Origin: Geobacillus jurassicus NBRC 107829
Lineage (GTDB): Bacteria > Bacillota > Bacilli > Bacillales > Anoxybacillaceae
Length of the DNA: 64,000 nt
Reading direction: 5' to 3'
NCBI RefSeq assembly: GCF_001544315.1
Contig: NZ_BCQG01000001.1
Span: 85,267-149,266, forward strand
The first letter of the stretch is position 1. Each line of letters starts with the position of its first letter. Of the stretch, positions 56,809-64,000 are shown piece by piece. Made by a program: the position numbers and the translations under genes. The notes beneath the pieces are model-generated. The model had not been told where the DNA came from. It was given only the letters and a program-made list of their open reading frames with translations, and did no database searches.

Positions 56809-57336
56809 TCATACCTTGAACGACCCATTTTGACAAAAAAATTCATATTGGCCGGCCAAAAGCTGAACGATATGGGAAAACATCGCCGAACGGTCGACGC
56901 GCCCGTTCGTCAACACGCCGACCGCGCCTTCTTTCCTGCGGATGTTCCGCCGCCCAGTGTACTCTTCCATCACGTCGCCAAGCTCTCTCCCTGCCTCCAG
57001 CCCGGCGCCGACATCCGGCGGCAACACGAGGCGGGCGCCGCTGGCGGCAACAACGACTCCGTTTCGGTCAACGAGCGCCCCCCAGTTGCACAGCCACCAT
57101 CGCCCGTCGATCTTCATCACGCCGCCTTCCAATCCGATGCCGATGTCCGCCTCCGCCGCTTCGAGCGCTCGTTGGGCGCGCTGGATGGCGCCAAGCCGCG
57201 TCTCCTCATCCGACAGCGGCTGCGCGGAAACGCCCGAAGGCACGTCAAGCGCGACAAGGCGGCAATCCTCCCCGAACACAGACCGAACGGCGGCGACTTT
57301 CGCTTCGTTTTTCGTTCCGACCGCAATCGTTTTCAT
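56809..57336 (-). CDS. DUF84 family inosine/xanthosine triphosphatase-like protein
   Basis: A 175-residue YjjX/DUF84-type protein: start TIAVGTKNEAKVAAVRSVF, LSDEETRLGAIQRAQRAL, IGIGLEGGV and NIRRKEGAVGVLTNGRVDRS. Family members hydrolyse non-canonical purine NTPs such as ITP and XTP to protect nucleic acids. Two ATGs (57339, 57336) follow AAGGAGGGCGG; the second is better spaced. Upstream gene is ytoP, 45 bp away. Confidence 0.85.
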   Translation of the reverse strand: MKTIAVGTKNEAKVAAVRSVFGEDCRLVALDVPSGVSAQPLSDEETRLGAIQRAQRALEAAEADIGIGLEGGVMKIDGRWWLCNWGALVDRNGVVVAASGARLVLPPDVGAGLEAGRELGDVMEEYTGRRNIRRKEGAVGVLTNGRVDRSAMFSHIVQLLAGQYEFFCQNGSFKV

Positions 57337-57355
57337 CATCCGCCCTCCTTGTCAT

Positions 57356-57382
57356 GGAAAAGGAGAAGCGTTCGCTTCTCCT
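57356..57382 (-). terminator. Terminator of ytoP
   Basis: AGGAGAAGCG/CGCTTCTCCT perfect 10-bp hairpin with a 2-nt nominal loop, touching the ytoP stop codon and followed by TTTTCC on the minus strand. Confidence 0.62.
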
Positions 57383-58458
57383 CAGCTGTTTTGGCGAATC
57401 GTCTCGACCGTCGCCCGGTCGCACCGTTTAACCAGCTCGACGATGAGCTGTTTGGCCGCCGCGTAATCGTCGACATGGATGATCGAAGCGTGCGTATGGA
57501 TATAGCGGGCGCAAATGCCGATCACCGCCGACGGCACGCCGCGGTTGGCGATATGAACGCGGCCGGCGTCCGTCCCGCCGCCTGGGGAAATGAAAAACTG
57601 GTACGGCACGCCGATCGTCTCCGCCGTATCAAGCACAAATTCGCGCATGCCGCGGTGCGTAATCATCGTCCGGTCGTACAAACGGATGAGCGCCCCTTTG
57701 CCGATCTTGCCAAACGCCTGCTTGTCGCCGGACATGTCATTCGCCGGGCTTGCTTCGAGGGCGAAAAAGATGTCCGGATCAATCATCGCGGCCGCCGTCT
57801 GGGCCCCGCGCAGCCCGACCTCCTCCTGCACGGTCGCCCCGGCGTACAGCACGTTCGGCAACATTGCGTCTTGCAGTTCCTTCAGCAGCTCAATCGCCAA
57901 CCCGCATCCAAACCGATTGTCCCACGCTTTTGCCATCACGGTTTTTCCGTTGGCAAGCAAAGTAAACGGGCTGACCGGCACGATCGGCTGGCCCGGGCGA
58001 ATGCCGACTCGTTCGGCATCTTCACGGCTTTCTGCACCGATGTCGATCAACATGTTCTTGATCTCGATCGGTTTCTTGCGCTGCTCCTCGTCGAGCAAAT
58101 GCGGCGGGATCGAACCGACGACGCCGATGACCGGCCCGTCGTTCGTGATGATTTGCACGCGCTGGGCGACGAGCACTTGATCCCACCAGCCGCCTAGCGG
58201 CTGAAAACGAATCATGCCGTTGTCGGTGATCGCCGTCACTATAAACCCGACCTCATCCATATGTCCGGCGACCATCACCGTCGGGCCCGCCTCATCGCCG
58301 CGTTTGACGCCGAAAAGGCTGCCGAGGCGGTCTTGCACGATGTCATCGGCGTATTTGGCCAGCTCTTGGCGCATAAACTGCCGCACCGGATGTTCATAGC
58401 CCGGCGCTCCCGGAAGCTCGGTCAACGTTTGGAACAATTGCATCGTTTCCTCATTCAT
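57382..58458 (-). CDS. ytoP: M42-family aminopeptidase YtoP
   Basis: A 358-residue di-metal aminopeptidase (glutamyl aminopeptidase/deblocking type). Metal and catalytic residues lie in [19 protein letters not shown] (bridging Asp), [11 protein letters not shown] (catalytic Glu pair), [13 protein letters not shown] and RYIHTHASI. Two ATGs (58461, 58458) follow AAGGAAG. Cytoplasmic peptide recycling is the usual role. Confidence 0.93.
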   Translation of the reverse strand: MNEETMQLFQTLTELPGAPGYEHPVRQFMRQELAKYADDIVQDRLGSLFGVKRGDEAGPTVMVAGHMDEVGFIVTAITDNGMIRFQPLGGWWDQVLVAQRVQIITNDGPVIGVVGSIPPHLLDEEQRKKPIEIKNMLIDIGAESREDAERVGIRPGQPIVPVSPFTLLANGKTVMAKAWDNRFGCGLAIELLKELQDAMLPNVLYAGATVQEEVGLRGAQTAAAMIDPDIFFALEASPANDMSGDKQAFGKIGKGALIRLYDRTMITHRGMREFVLDTAETIGVPYQFFISPGGGTDAGRVHIANRGVPSAVIGICARYIHTHASIIHVDDYAAAKQLIVELVKRCDRATVETIRQNS

Positions 58459-58574
58459 CATCGGTCTTCCTTTCTGTTTCTGGCTCCGTTTCGGTTCGCT
58501 CCGTTCCCCTTAACATCTTCCACCAAAGTCGGCTATACTAAACGATAGCGACAGAAGCAAGGAGGGAACGATTC

Positions 58575-58871
58575 ATGTTTTTGAAAAAATGGCTCATTGG
58601 CGCCGCCGTCGGCGCGGCCGCCATCTATGCCATCCGCTCCGCTTCCAAACCGCCGCTTCTTGCCCCGGAAAAAGCGTTGGCGATGGCGAAAGCCGCGCTC
58701 GGCGGTTCGCGCGCCATCCGCGGTTCCTGGATTCAGTCCGCCCCGGAGCGGTATGAGAAAGACGGGTTGACGTACACCGTGTACCGCGGCGGCGTCTGCC
58801 GCCACGACAGAGATGACGAGTTTTTCGTGAATGCCTACACCGGCGCCATCATCGAAACCAAACCATTATAG
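58575..58871 (+). CDS. ytzB: PepSY-domain protein YtzB
   Basis: A 98-residue protein with an N-terminal hydrophobic segment (residues 5-21) and a PepSY-like domain ([40 protein letters not shown]). It is probably membrane-bound or exported. GCAAGGAGGGAACGATTC precedes the ATG. Its 3' end overlaps the convergent ytnP gene by 6 bp. Confidence 0.88.
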   Translation: MFLKKWLIGAAVGAAAIYAIRSASKPPLLAPEKALAMAKAALGGSRAIRGSWIQSAPERYEKDGLTYTVYRGGVCRHDRDDEFFVNAYTGAIIETKPL

Positions 58872-59717
58872 CGGCGGCCGCTCCCGCTTCACGGCGGCAG
58901 TCATCGTCCCGTCCACCTGCCATTTGACGGCCCGGTAGTAGGCGTCATGGTAAAACGTAAACCACGCGTTTCGCTCCATGCCGTACGGGAGCCATCGCTG
59001 TTTGGCAAAAATCGAATCCATCGGGTAATCGTCGTACGCCATCACCCAAAGGACGTTTTGATGGGCGTGCGTGCCGAGCAAATCGCCAAGATGAATGGCC
59101 ATCTCCCCTTCTGATTCGATCAGCACGATCGCATGCCCGGCGCTATGCCCGCCGGTATGTATCAGGCGAATGCCGGAGACGACCTCGATTTCTTTCGTAA
59201 ACGGAACGACTTGATCAGCGATCGGCTCCCAATTTTCTTTCCAATACGTATTGCGCGAGCGAATGTTCGGATGGCGCATTTCCTCCCACTCGATGTCCGA
59301 CGTGATGATCGACGCGCGCGGAAACGCCGGCACAAGCCGCCCGTCTTCCCAAACGGTCAATCCGCACGCATGGTCAAAATGCAAATGGGTCATGATGACG
59401 ATGTCGATGTCGCGCCGCGTCAGCCCGAGCTTGGCGAGCGATTCATCAAGCGCCGATTCTTCCGTGACGCCGAAATTGCGCTTTTGCTTATCGGTCAGCT
59501 TGCCGTTGCCGATGCCGGATTCAATGAGCAGCCGTTTGCCGCCTGTCTCGACCAAAATCGGATCCGTGCGCAGCTCGATTTGATTTTGGTCGTTGGGCGG
59601 ATATTTTTTTGACCAAAGCGGCTTCGGCACGACGCCGAACATCGCTCCGCCGTCAAGATGGGTGACCCCACCCTGCAGCCATGTCAATGTGACTTGTCCG
59701 ATTCGCAACTGTTCCAT
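58866..59717 (-). CDS. ytnP: Metallo-beta-lactamase-fold hydrolase YtnP
   Basis: A 283-residue MBL-fold hydrolase with [11 protein letters not shown] (HxHxDH), [12 protein letters not shown] and [12 protein letters not shown]. subtilis YtnP degrades a Streptomyces signal and is lactonase-like, so quorum-signal lactone cleavage is likely. The ATG at 59717 is 6-7 nt after GGGGGAG; the one at 59723 is too close to it. Convergent with ytzB. Confidence 0.92.
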   Translation of the reverse strand: MEQLRIGQVTLTWLQGGVTHLDGGAMFGVVPKPLWSKKYPPNDQNQIELRTDPILVETGGKRLLIESGIGNGKLTDKQKRNFGVTEESALDESLAKLGLTRRDIDIVIMTHLHFDHACGLTVWEDGRLVPAFPRASIITSDIEWEEMRHPNIRSRNTYWKENWEPIADQVVPFTKEIEVVSGIRLIHTGGHSAGHAIVLIESEGEMAIHLGDLLGTHAHQNVLWVMAYDDYPMDSIFAKQRWLPYGMERNAWFTFYHDAYYRAVKWQVDGTMTAAVKRERPPL

Positions 59718-59771
59718 TTCCATCTCCCCCTCTCCACTAGTGTACCATTTTCTCCATCAACCGGAAATAGA

Positions 59772-59799
59772 AAAAGACCCGACCAATCGGTTCGGGCCT
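59772..59799 (-). terminator. Terminator of trmB
   Basis: Minus strand GGCCCGAACC-GATT-GGTCGGGTC hairpin with TTTTTC, abutting the trmB stop. Confidence 0.7.
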
Positions 59800-60451
59800 A
59801 TGACGGGCGCCGCGGCGGGCGCACCGCCTCGCAGCGGTAAATGCGGTTGCCTTTGGCGGAAAACTTTTCTTCGTACTCGGTCATGACATTGTCCGTGATG
59901 CCGCTTTGATGCAAGTCGAGCTGGACCGACGCGAGCACAAATCCGTACTGCGACAAGCTGACAAGCGAGTATTCGAAAAACGATTGATTGTCCGTTTTGA
60001 AATGGAGGTCTCCGTCGTCGGACAAAACGCGATCATAGAGCGCCAAAAAGCCCCGATGCGTCAGCCGCCGCTTTTCGTGCCGCTTTTTCGGCCATGGGTC
60101 GGAAAAGTTCAAATAAATGCGCGACACTTCTCCGTCGGCAAAAAACGCGGTGAGATCTTTCGCGTTGGCGTTCAACAGCTTGACGTTCGAGAGCTCGCTT
60201 TCGATCAGTTTGTCAAGCGCCGACACCAGCACACTTGGGTACAGCTCGATGCCGATAAAATTAACATCCGGATGGAGACGCCCCATTTCGGTGATAAATT
60301 TCCCTTTCCCCGTCCCGATCTCGACATGGATCGGCCGGTCGTTGCCGAACAGTTCGCGCCATCGCCCGCGCTTTGTTCCTGGATCGGGGATGACATATTG
60401 CGGATAAGCGGCGATTTTGTCTTTCGCCCACGGTTTGTTGCGCAAACGCAT
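59798..60451 (-). CDS. trmB: tRNA (guanine-N7-)-methyltransferase
   Basis: A 217-residue TrmB that makes m7G46 in tRNA. The SAM site is IHVEIGTGKGKFI with acidic GIELYPSV, and the catalytic stretch is LNFSDPWPKKRHEKRRL. The ATG at 60451 (MRLRNKPWAKDK) follows GCAGAGGTGTCGAT; the upstream open frame is not used. Confidence 0.96.
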   Translation of the reverse strand: MRLRNKPWAKDKIAAYPQYVIPDPGTKRGRWRELFGNDRPIHVEIGTGKGKFITEMGRLHPDVNFIGIELYPSVLVSALDKLIESELSNVKLLNANAKDLTAFFADGEVSRIYLNFSDPWPKKRHEKRRLTHRGFLALYDRVLSDDGDLHFKTDNQSFFEYSLVSLSQYGFVLASVQLDLHQSGITDNVMTEYEEKFSAKGNRIYRCEAVRPPRRPS

Positions 60452-60668
60452 ATCGACACCTCTGCCTCGTTTCCGTTTGTTGGTTTGACGATGCCATACT
60501 TGCAACTAAGAAGCAAACGCCGCCAAAAGCGGAAAAACGCCCGGGCTTGAACGCTCTCCCGCTTACGCTCACGCGTGGAAATAGGGGTCTTCTCGGTTTA
60601 GAATAATAAACTCGGCTCGATCCGGGCATCATAAAACCGTACAGCTTTGCGAAAGGATGGTGACCAGC

Positions 60669-60938
60669 ATGCCGCTCGACTATAACCATCAATTGACCGT
60701 GCTCCGCGACATTTTATCCGAACATCAGCTCGATTGCTGCGGGACGGTGTCCGAATGCGAACAAATTGAACGGCTTGTCAAGTCGCTGCTCGCTAACAAC
60801 GAGGTGAGCGGCCATGTCAAACAAATCCTTCCAAACATTTACGCCTACGGCCAAGGCGGAAAATACAGCGCTGACTTAAACGCTCATATTTCCGCTCACC
60901 AAAGCCAGCTCGCCGATTGGGTGAACGAGCTGGCTTGA
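60669..60938 (+). CDS. ytzH: YtzH-like protein
   Basis: An 89-residue protein of the YtzH family (LDYNHQLTVLRDILSEHQLDCCGTVSECEQIERL), unknown function; two adjacent Cys and a third are conserved-looking. The ATG at 60669 follows AAAGGATGGTGA. Divergent from trmB, as in B. subtilis. Confidence 0.88.
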   Translation: MPLDYNHQLTVLRDILSEHQLDCCGTVSECEQIERLVKSLLANNEVSGHVKQILPNIYAYGQGGKYSADLNAHISAHQSQLADWVNELA

Positions 60939-61062
60939 CCCTCCCCGCTTTCACGCTTCCACCACGTCTTCCCGGCCAAAGACGATGATCGGGACAACGG
61001 CGGCCGCCGGTTGAGCACCGCCGGCGTTTCGCCCCTTTCGACAGAAGCGGGGCAGGCCGTTG

Positions 61063-61845
61063 TCAGTGCTCGGTGATGACCCGTTCCAATAACCGAAGCG
61101 ACTGCTCCTTTTCTTTTTGGCCGTCCTTCCCTTTCGGCCAAAACAACGAGTGCAGCGTATGAGCGATCGTATACCACTTTAGGCGGAGGCCAAGCTCTTC
61201 GCTCCATGCCCATCCGTACTGGTCGAGCCACGCCTTCCATTCGGCGCGCGGAATGTACAGATGAAGCAGCATGCCGATATCGATCGCCGGATCGGCGATC
61301 ACCGCCCCGTCCCAATCGATCAAGTACAACGTGCCATCGTCGGCAAGCAGCCAATTGTTATGATTGATGTCACAGTGGCAGACAACGTACTCGTCATCCG
61401 GCAATGACGAAACATGCTGTTCAAGCCAGTCAAGCGCCTGACAGACGACAGAACCGCCGTCCGGATGGCGCCGCTGTTGCTCAGCGAGCGCAGCGAGCAT
61501 CTTCTTCGCGCGCAGCGGAGATTTGCCAAGCCGCTTCAGCATCGTCACAAGCTCCTTGGAGCGATGGATTTTCCGCAAAAGCGCCGCCACTTGCTCGCTT
61601 CCCATCTCCCACGGCTTCAGCTCCCGGCCGTTCAGCCATTGCTGAGCCGTAAATACATCGCCGTTTTCGAGCCGCTTCGTCCATACGAGCTTCGGGACGA
61701 TGCCCTCAGCCGACAATACAGCAAGAAACGGAGAAGAATTCCGCTTTAAAAACAATCTCTTCCCTTCATATTCCGCAAAATACGCATCCCCTGTAGCGCC
61801 GCCAGCGGGAGTGATCTCCCACTCCTTACCTAGTAACTGTTCCAA
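61063..61845 (-). CDS. ytmP: Aminoglycoside phosphotransferase/choline-kinase-like protein YtmP
   Basis: A 260-residue protein-kinase-fold phosphotransferase. Catalytic loop VCHCDINHNNWL (HxDxxxxN type) and metal motif YLIDWDGAV are intact; the N-terminus has AYFAEYEGKRLFLKRNSSPF with the nucleotide-binding Lys. Substrate unknown; family members phosphorylate choline, sugars or antibiotics. The start is TTG at 61845 after GCAGGTGAACACGC. Upstream of the amyX remnant as in B. subtilis. Confidence 0.9.
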   Translation of the reverse strand: MEQLLGKEWEITPAGGATGDAYFAEYEGKRLFLKRNSSPFLAVLSAEGIVPKLVWTKRLENGDVFTAQQWLNGRELKPWEMGSEQVAALLRKIHRSKELVTMLKRLGKSPLRAKKMLAALAEQQRRHPDGGSVVCQALDWLEQHVSSLPDDEYVVCHCDINHNNWLLADDGTLYLIDWDGAVIADPAIDIGMLLHLYIPRAEWKAWLDQYGWAWSEELGLRLKWYTIAHTLHSLFWPKGKDGQKEKEQSLRLLERVITEH

Positions 61846-62154
61846 AGCGTGTTCACCTGCGACTTAAAAATAGAAACGTCTCCGTTTGCTTCTCGCGCCC
61901 AAATAAAAAGGACGGCCATGCCGCGTCCTTCCTCCGTCCGTTTTACTTGTATTATACTGAAATACCGCTCCGGCATGCAAACATTTTTCTCAGCAAACGC
62001 CTTGCTTAAAACTGCCAAAGCGGAAGCGCCCCGCGGCTCCCACTCCGGTCGGCCGCCCTTTCCCGTTTCGTCTCAACGGCGGCATGTTTCATCAGAGCGA
62101 TAACCACCGCTCCTCTGCAAGCCTTGAGACGATTCCGGCACGCTGTCTGAGCGA
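61846..62154. other. Gap between ytmP and amyX: one promoter, otherwise empty
   Basis: 309 bp without a convincing gene. Besides the possible ytmP promoter nothing was recognised; no clear terminator for amyX is visible. Confidence 0.5.
61951..61980 (-). promoter_or_regulatory. Possible ytmP promoter
   Basis: Minus strand TTGCAT (61975-61980) and TATAAT (61951-61956) with an 18-bp spacer, about 106 bp before the TTG start. Confidence 0.45.
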
Positions 62155-62743
62155 TTACCCCGCAGGCTGGACGAGCACCCATGTGCCGATGCCGTCAAGC
62201 TCAAGCCTGTCGCTCACTCGGCGAAACGGCGCCGCTCCGCTCCGCTGCCCGTCGCATACGATGTCCCATTCCCGTTCGTCTGGAAGGTGGATGGCCTCTT
62301 TTTTTTTCTTCGTTATGATGAATGACGATGATCTCATCCCATGGCCCATATACGGCGACATCATGCAATCGGTAGGCGATGACCGACGGCGGCAGCGGCT
62401 CAAGAAACGTCAAGTGGCGCAACACTTCCGCTTCCGTCGCGAGACGAAATGCGCCATGCGCGCGGCGAAGGGCGATCAACCCTTGAACATATCGGACGTC
62501 GTCTTCATAGCGGCTTTTCCGCCCCCAATCGAGCTGGTTGACCGCATCAGGCGACCGATAGCTGTTCCCATCGCCGCCTTTCGTCCGATAAAACTCTTGG
62601 CCGCTGTGCAAAAACGGAATGCCTTGCGCCAACAGAACGATCGCCGTCGCCAGTTTTTGCCGCTTCCGCCGGAGCCATTCCGGCTCATCATTGTTGGCCG
62701 CCTCCATCTTATCCCAAAACGTATGGTTGTCATGGCATTCGAC
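62155..62743 (-). pseudogene. amyX: Type I pullulanase, 3' fragment with a frameshift
   Basis: This fragment encodes about the last 195 residues of a type I pullulanase, a debranching enzyme for alpha-1,6 glucosidic bonds. It starts inside the conserved VECHDNHTFWDK motif and continues through LLAQGIPFLHSGQEFYRTKGGD and SPDAVNQLDWG. The 5' end is cut by the IS605-type element. A second lesion is a run of nine A (coding strand; T run near 62299-62307): the frame with HHNEEKK goes out of phase with KEAIHLPDEREWDIVCDGQ; one A fewer would join them, with a TGA-type end at 62155. The upstream part would lie beyond the window if the element split the gene. Confidence 0.85.
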
Positions 62744-62990
62744 TTGACACTCCACACGCCTAAAGGGCGTGGGATTCTTGGGTCGTTCGCGTCCTCATCC
62801 ATTTCTGGTTCAGACAACGCCCAAGTTCAGGGGTGTGTCATCACCCCGTCCCATCGGGTTAAGATGTACCCCAATGGGCGGCGCACCTGTGACCAGTGCG
62901 CTAGGTTAGGCGGCGAAGCCCGAAATCGCTTTGGCGATGTTGATCGCGCCATTCAAGTCGGCGTGGATGGTGTATCCGCACTTTTGGCAT
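62744..62990 (-). ncRNA. Probable omega RNA (reRNA) from the IS605 right end
   Basis: The 160 nt after the tnpB stop, on the same strand, are non-coding and full of hairpins (for example GCGCACTGGTCACAGGTGCGC, CCCAT...ATGGG enclosing GGGGT...AACCC, and the terminal CACGCC-CTTTA-GGCGTG at 62755-62771). This is where TnpB guide RNAs arise; the 5' limit inside tnpB is a guess. The element probably ends at about 62743/62744, so the natural guide would be the flanking amyX sequence. The left end is outside the window. Confidence 0.6.
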
Positions 62991-63961
62991 CGGAAGTGGA
63001 TGCCGTTCCGGTTTCCTTTATCTCGATAGCCACAACGACAAGTTTGACTGGTGTAGGTGGGATTCACCCACTCGACCCGAATGCCCGCCATTTCGGCTTT
63101 GTAGGCAATCATCGTTTGCAGTTGATGGAACGCCCACGAATGAAGATTTCGTCCTGCTTCTTTGGCCGAAGCGGCTCGTTTCCGAATCCCCGCCAAATCT
63201 TCCATCCGAATCACGCCAACACCGTTGGCAAGGGCAAAACGGACGATTTGACGGCTGATTTTATGGTTCATATCCTTCATCCAGCGGGACTCTTTACGGC
63301 CGATTTTGCGAATCATATGAAGCTTCTTGGCTTTGCCCAACGTTCGCCGCAAAGCCGCATATCGTCGGCGCACAAAGGCGCATTGGCTCCCTTTGAAAAA
63401 CCACGATTTCGTTCCCACGCTGGCAACGGCGATATAGCGAAGCCCAACGTCAACCCCCATCACCTTTGTTTCGTGCCGCGGCTTGACTTCAAATGCGACC
63501 GCGATCGCCAAGCACCATTTCTTTCGCTTTTTGTAGAGCTTGGCCGCCCCTTGTTTGGCGGTTCCATGGATCAGCCGATCCAGCCATGCCTCTTGATAGG
63601 GGCGCGTGACGACAGGCACGCCAATTCGTTTCTCCAGTGTGGGGAAGGAAACCGTGTAGAACGCTCCTTTCTTTTCCACCTTTATGTTTTGATTGTTAAA
63701 GCAACACCAAAATGTTCGGAACTTCTTTGCCTTTTGTTTTTTCTTTTGGGACTTCACTTCTCGAATCGTTTGATTCACGACGGCGGAAGGGAACCGCTGC
63801 GACGAAAACTCTTTAAACAGTTTGCTCGTCGCTTGATTCAGCTTGGGATGATTCAACAGCCAATTCGCAAAGGCGGTATTCACTTCTGTCATCCGTTCAT
63901 ACATGTCTTGTTTGACTTTCGTTGGGTTGTGCAGTTCCAGCCTTAGTGTGATCGTGGGCAT
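62906..63961 (-). CDS. tnpB: RNA-guided nuclease TnpB of an IS200/IS605-type element
   Basis: A 351-residue TnpB, an ancestor-like relative of Cas12 that cuts DNA guided by an RNA made from the element's right end. All RuvC residues appear present: Asp in GVDVGLRYIAV, Glu in VIRMEDLAG and Asp in IHADLNGAINIAK, with the zinc ribbon CRCGYRDKG...FRCQKCGY between the last two. The ATG at 63961 follows AAAAGGGGTGAATCC; the open frame goes to 63991. No tnpA is in the window; the element may lack it or carry it beyond the right edge. Confidence 0.93.
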   Translation of the reverse strand: MPTITLRLELHNPTKVKQDMYERMTEVNTAFANWLLNHPKLNQATSKLFKEFSSQRFPSAVVNQTIREVKSQKKKQKAKKFRTFWCCFNNQNIKVEKKGAFYTVSFPTLEKRIGVPVVTRPYQEAWLDRLIHGTAKQGAAKLYKKRKKWCLAIAVAFEVKPRHETKVMGVDVGLRYIAVASVGTKSWFFKGSQCAFVRRRYAALRRTLGKAKKLHMIRKIGRKESRWMKDMNHKISRQIVRFALANGVGVIRMEDLAGIRKRAASAKEAGRNLHSWAFHQLQTMIAYKAEMAGIRVEWVNPTYTSQTCRCGYRDKGNRNGIHFRCQKCGYTIHADLNGAINIAKAISGFAA

Positions 63962-64000
63962 GGATTCACCCCTTTTCTTTTGAGATTCCACATAGCGTTG

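Noticed and set aside
62476..62817. Separate small gene at the IS605/amyX junction
   Set aside because: It spans the transposon end into amyX in a different frame and has no family features.

Overview
The window is chromosomal DNA of a thermophilic Geobacillus, most likely of the kaustophilus/thermoleovorans group. The gene order from ackA to amyX follows the Bacillus subtilis chromosome closely (ackA-ytxK-tpx-ytfJ-ytfI-yteJ-sppA / nadK2 / ytcI-sspA-thiI-iscS-ezrA / hisJ-ytsP / ytrP / rpsD / tyrS ... acsA / acuABC / ccpA-aroA-ytxJHG-murC-sftA-ytpR-ytpQ ... ytoP / ytzB / ytnP-trmB / ytzH / ytmP-amyX). The DNA is GC-rich, and the S4 and TyrRS proteins look almost identical to the thermophile enzymes. 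TyrRS has Asn48 and Ala51, the combination I recall for the B. caldotenax enzyme rather than for G. stearothermophilus.

Region 1 (1-4.5 kb): an IS4-type transposase remnant, an AMP-forming acyl-CoA synthetase, moaB, and a GAF/LuxR-type regulator. Region 2 (4.5-20.5 kb) is an accessory lipid-oxidation block lying between moaB and ackA, which as I recall are neighbours in B. subtilis. Every gene is on the minus strand: two SCP2-like proteins, a fatty acyl-CoA ligase, an unequal pair of acyl-CoA dehydrogenases, enoyl-CoA hydratase, SDR, thiolase, an ABC1/UbiB-type kinase-like protein, a small unknown protein, a zinc alcohol dehydrogenase, a third SCP2-like protein, an aldehyde dehydrogenase, an R2-like ligand-binding oxidase (R2lox) and an exported coiled-coil protein. 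Read as a pathway this gives oxygen-dependent oxidation, alcohol, aldehyde, acid, acyl-CoA and beta-oxidation, with SCP2 proteins as possible lipid carriers. The pathway is an inference; each enzyme family is well supported.

Region 3 (20.5-39.6 kb): acetate kinase with a CcpA box placed for activation, tpx, sporulation genes (ytfJ, sspA with a sigma-G promoter), NAD kinase, sulfur transfer (iscS-thiI), ezrA, hisJ, free-Met-sulfoxide reductase, a frameshifted GGDEF gene, rpsD with an S4 leader, and tyrS with a T-box. Region 4 (40-49.8 kb): a class A PBP, then the acetate-use module acsA / acuABC next to ccpA and aroA. acsA carries a CcpA box just downstream of its promoter. ackA, acsA, acuABC and ccpA together form an overflow and acetate switch. 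Region 5 (50-62.7 kb): murC, the sftA translocase, small conserved Bacillus genes, trmB, ytmP and the 3' end of a pullulanase.

The right edge is an IS605-type element with an intact TnpB nuclease and a structured 3' region (probable omega RNA). It ends inside amyX, and the remaining amyX fragment also has a frameshift. The two frameshifts in the window (ytrP and amyX) both lie in 9-nt A/T runs, and removing one base restores each frame.
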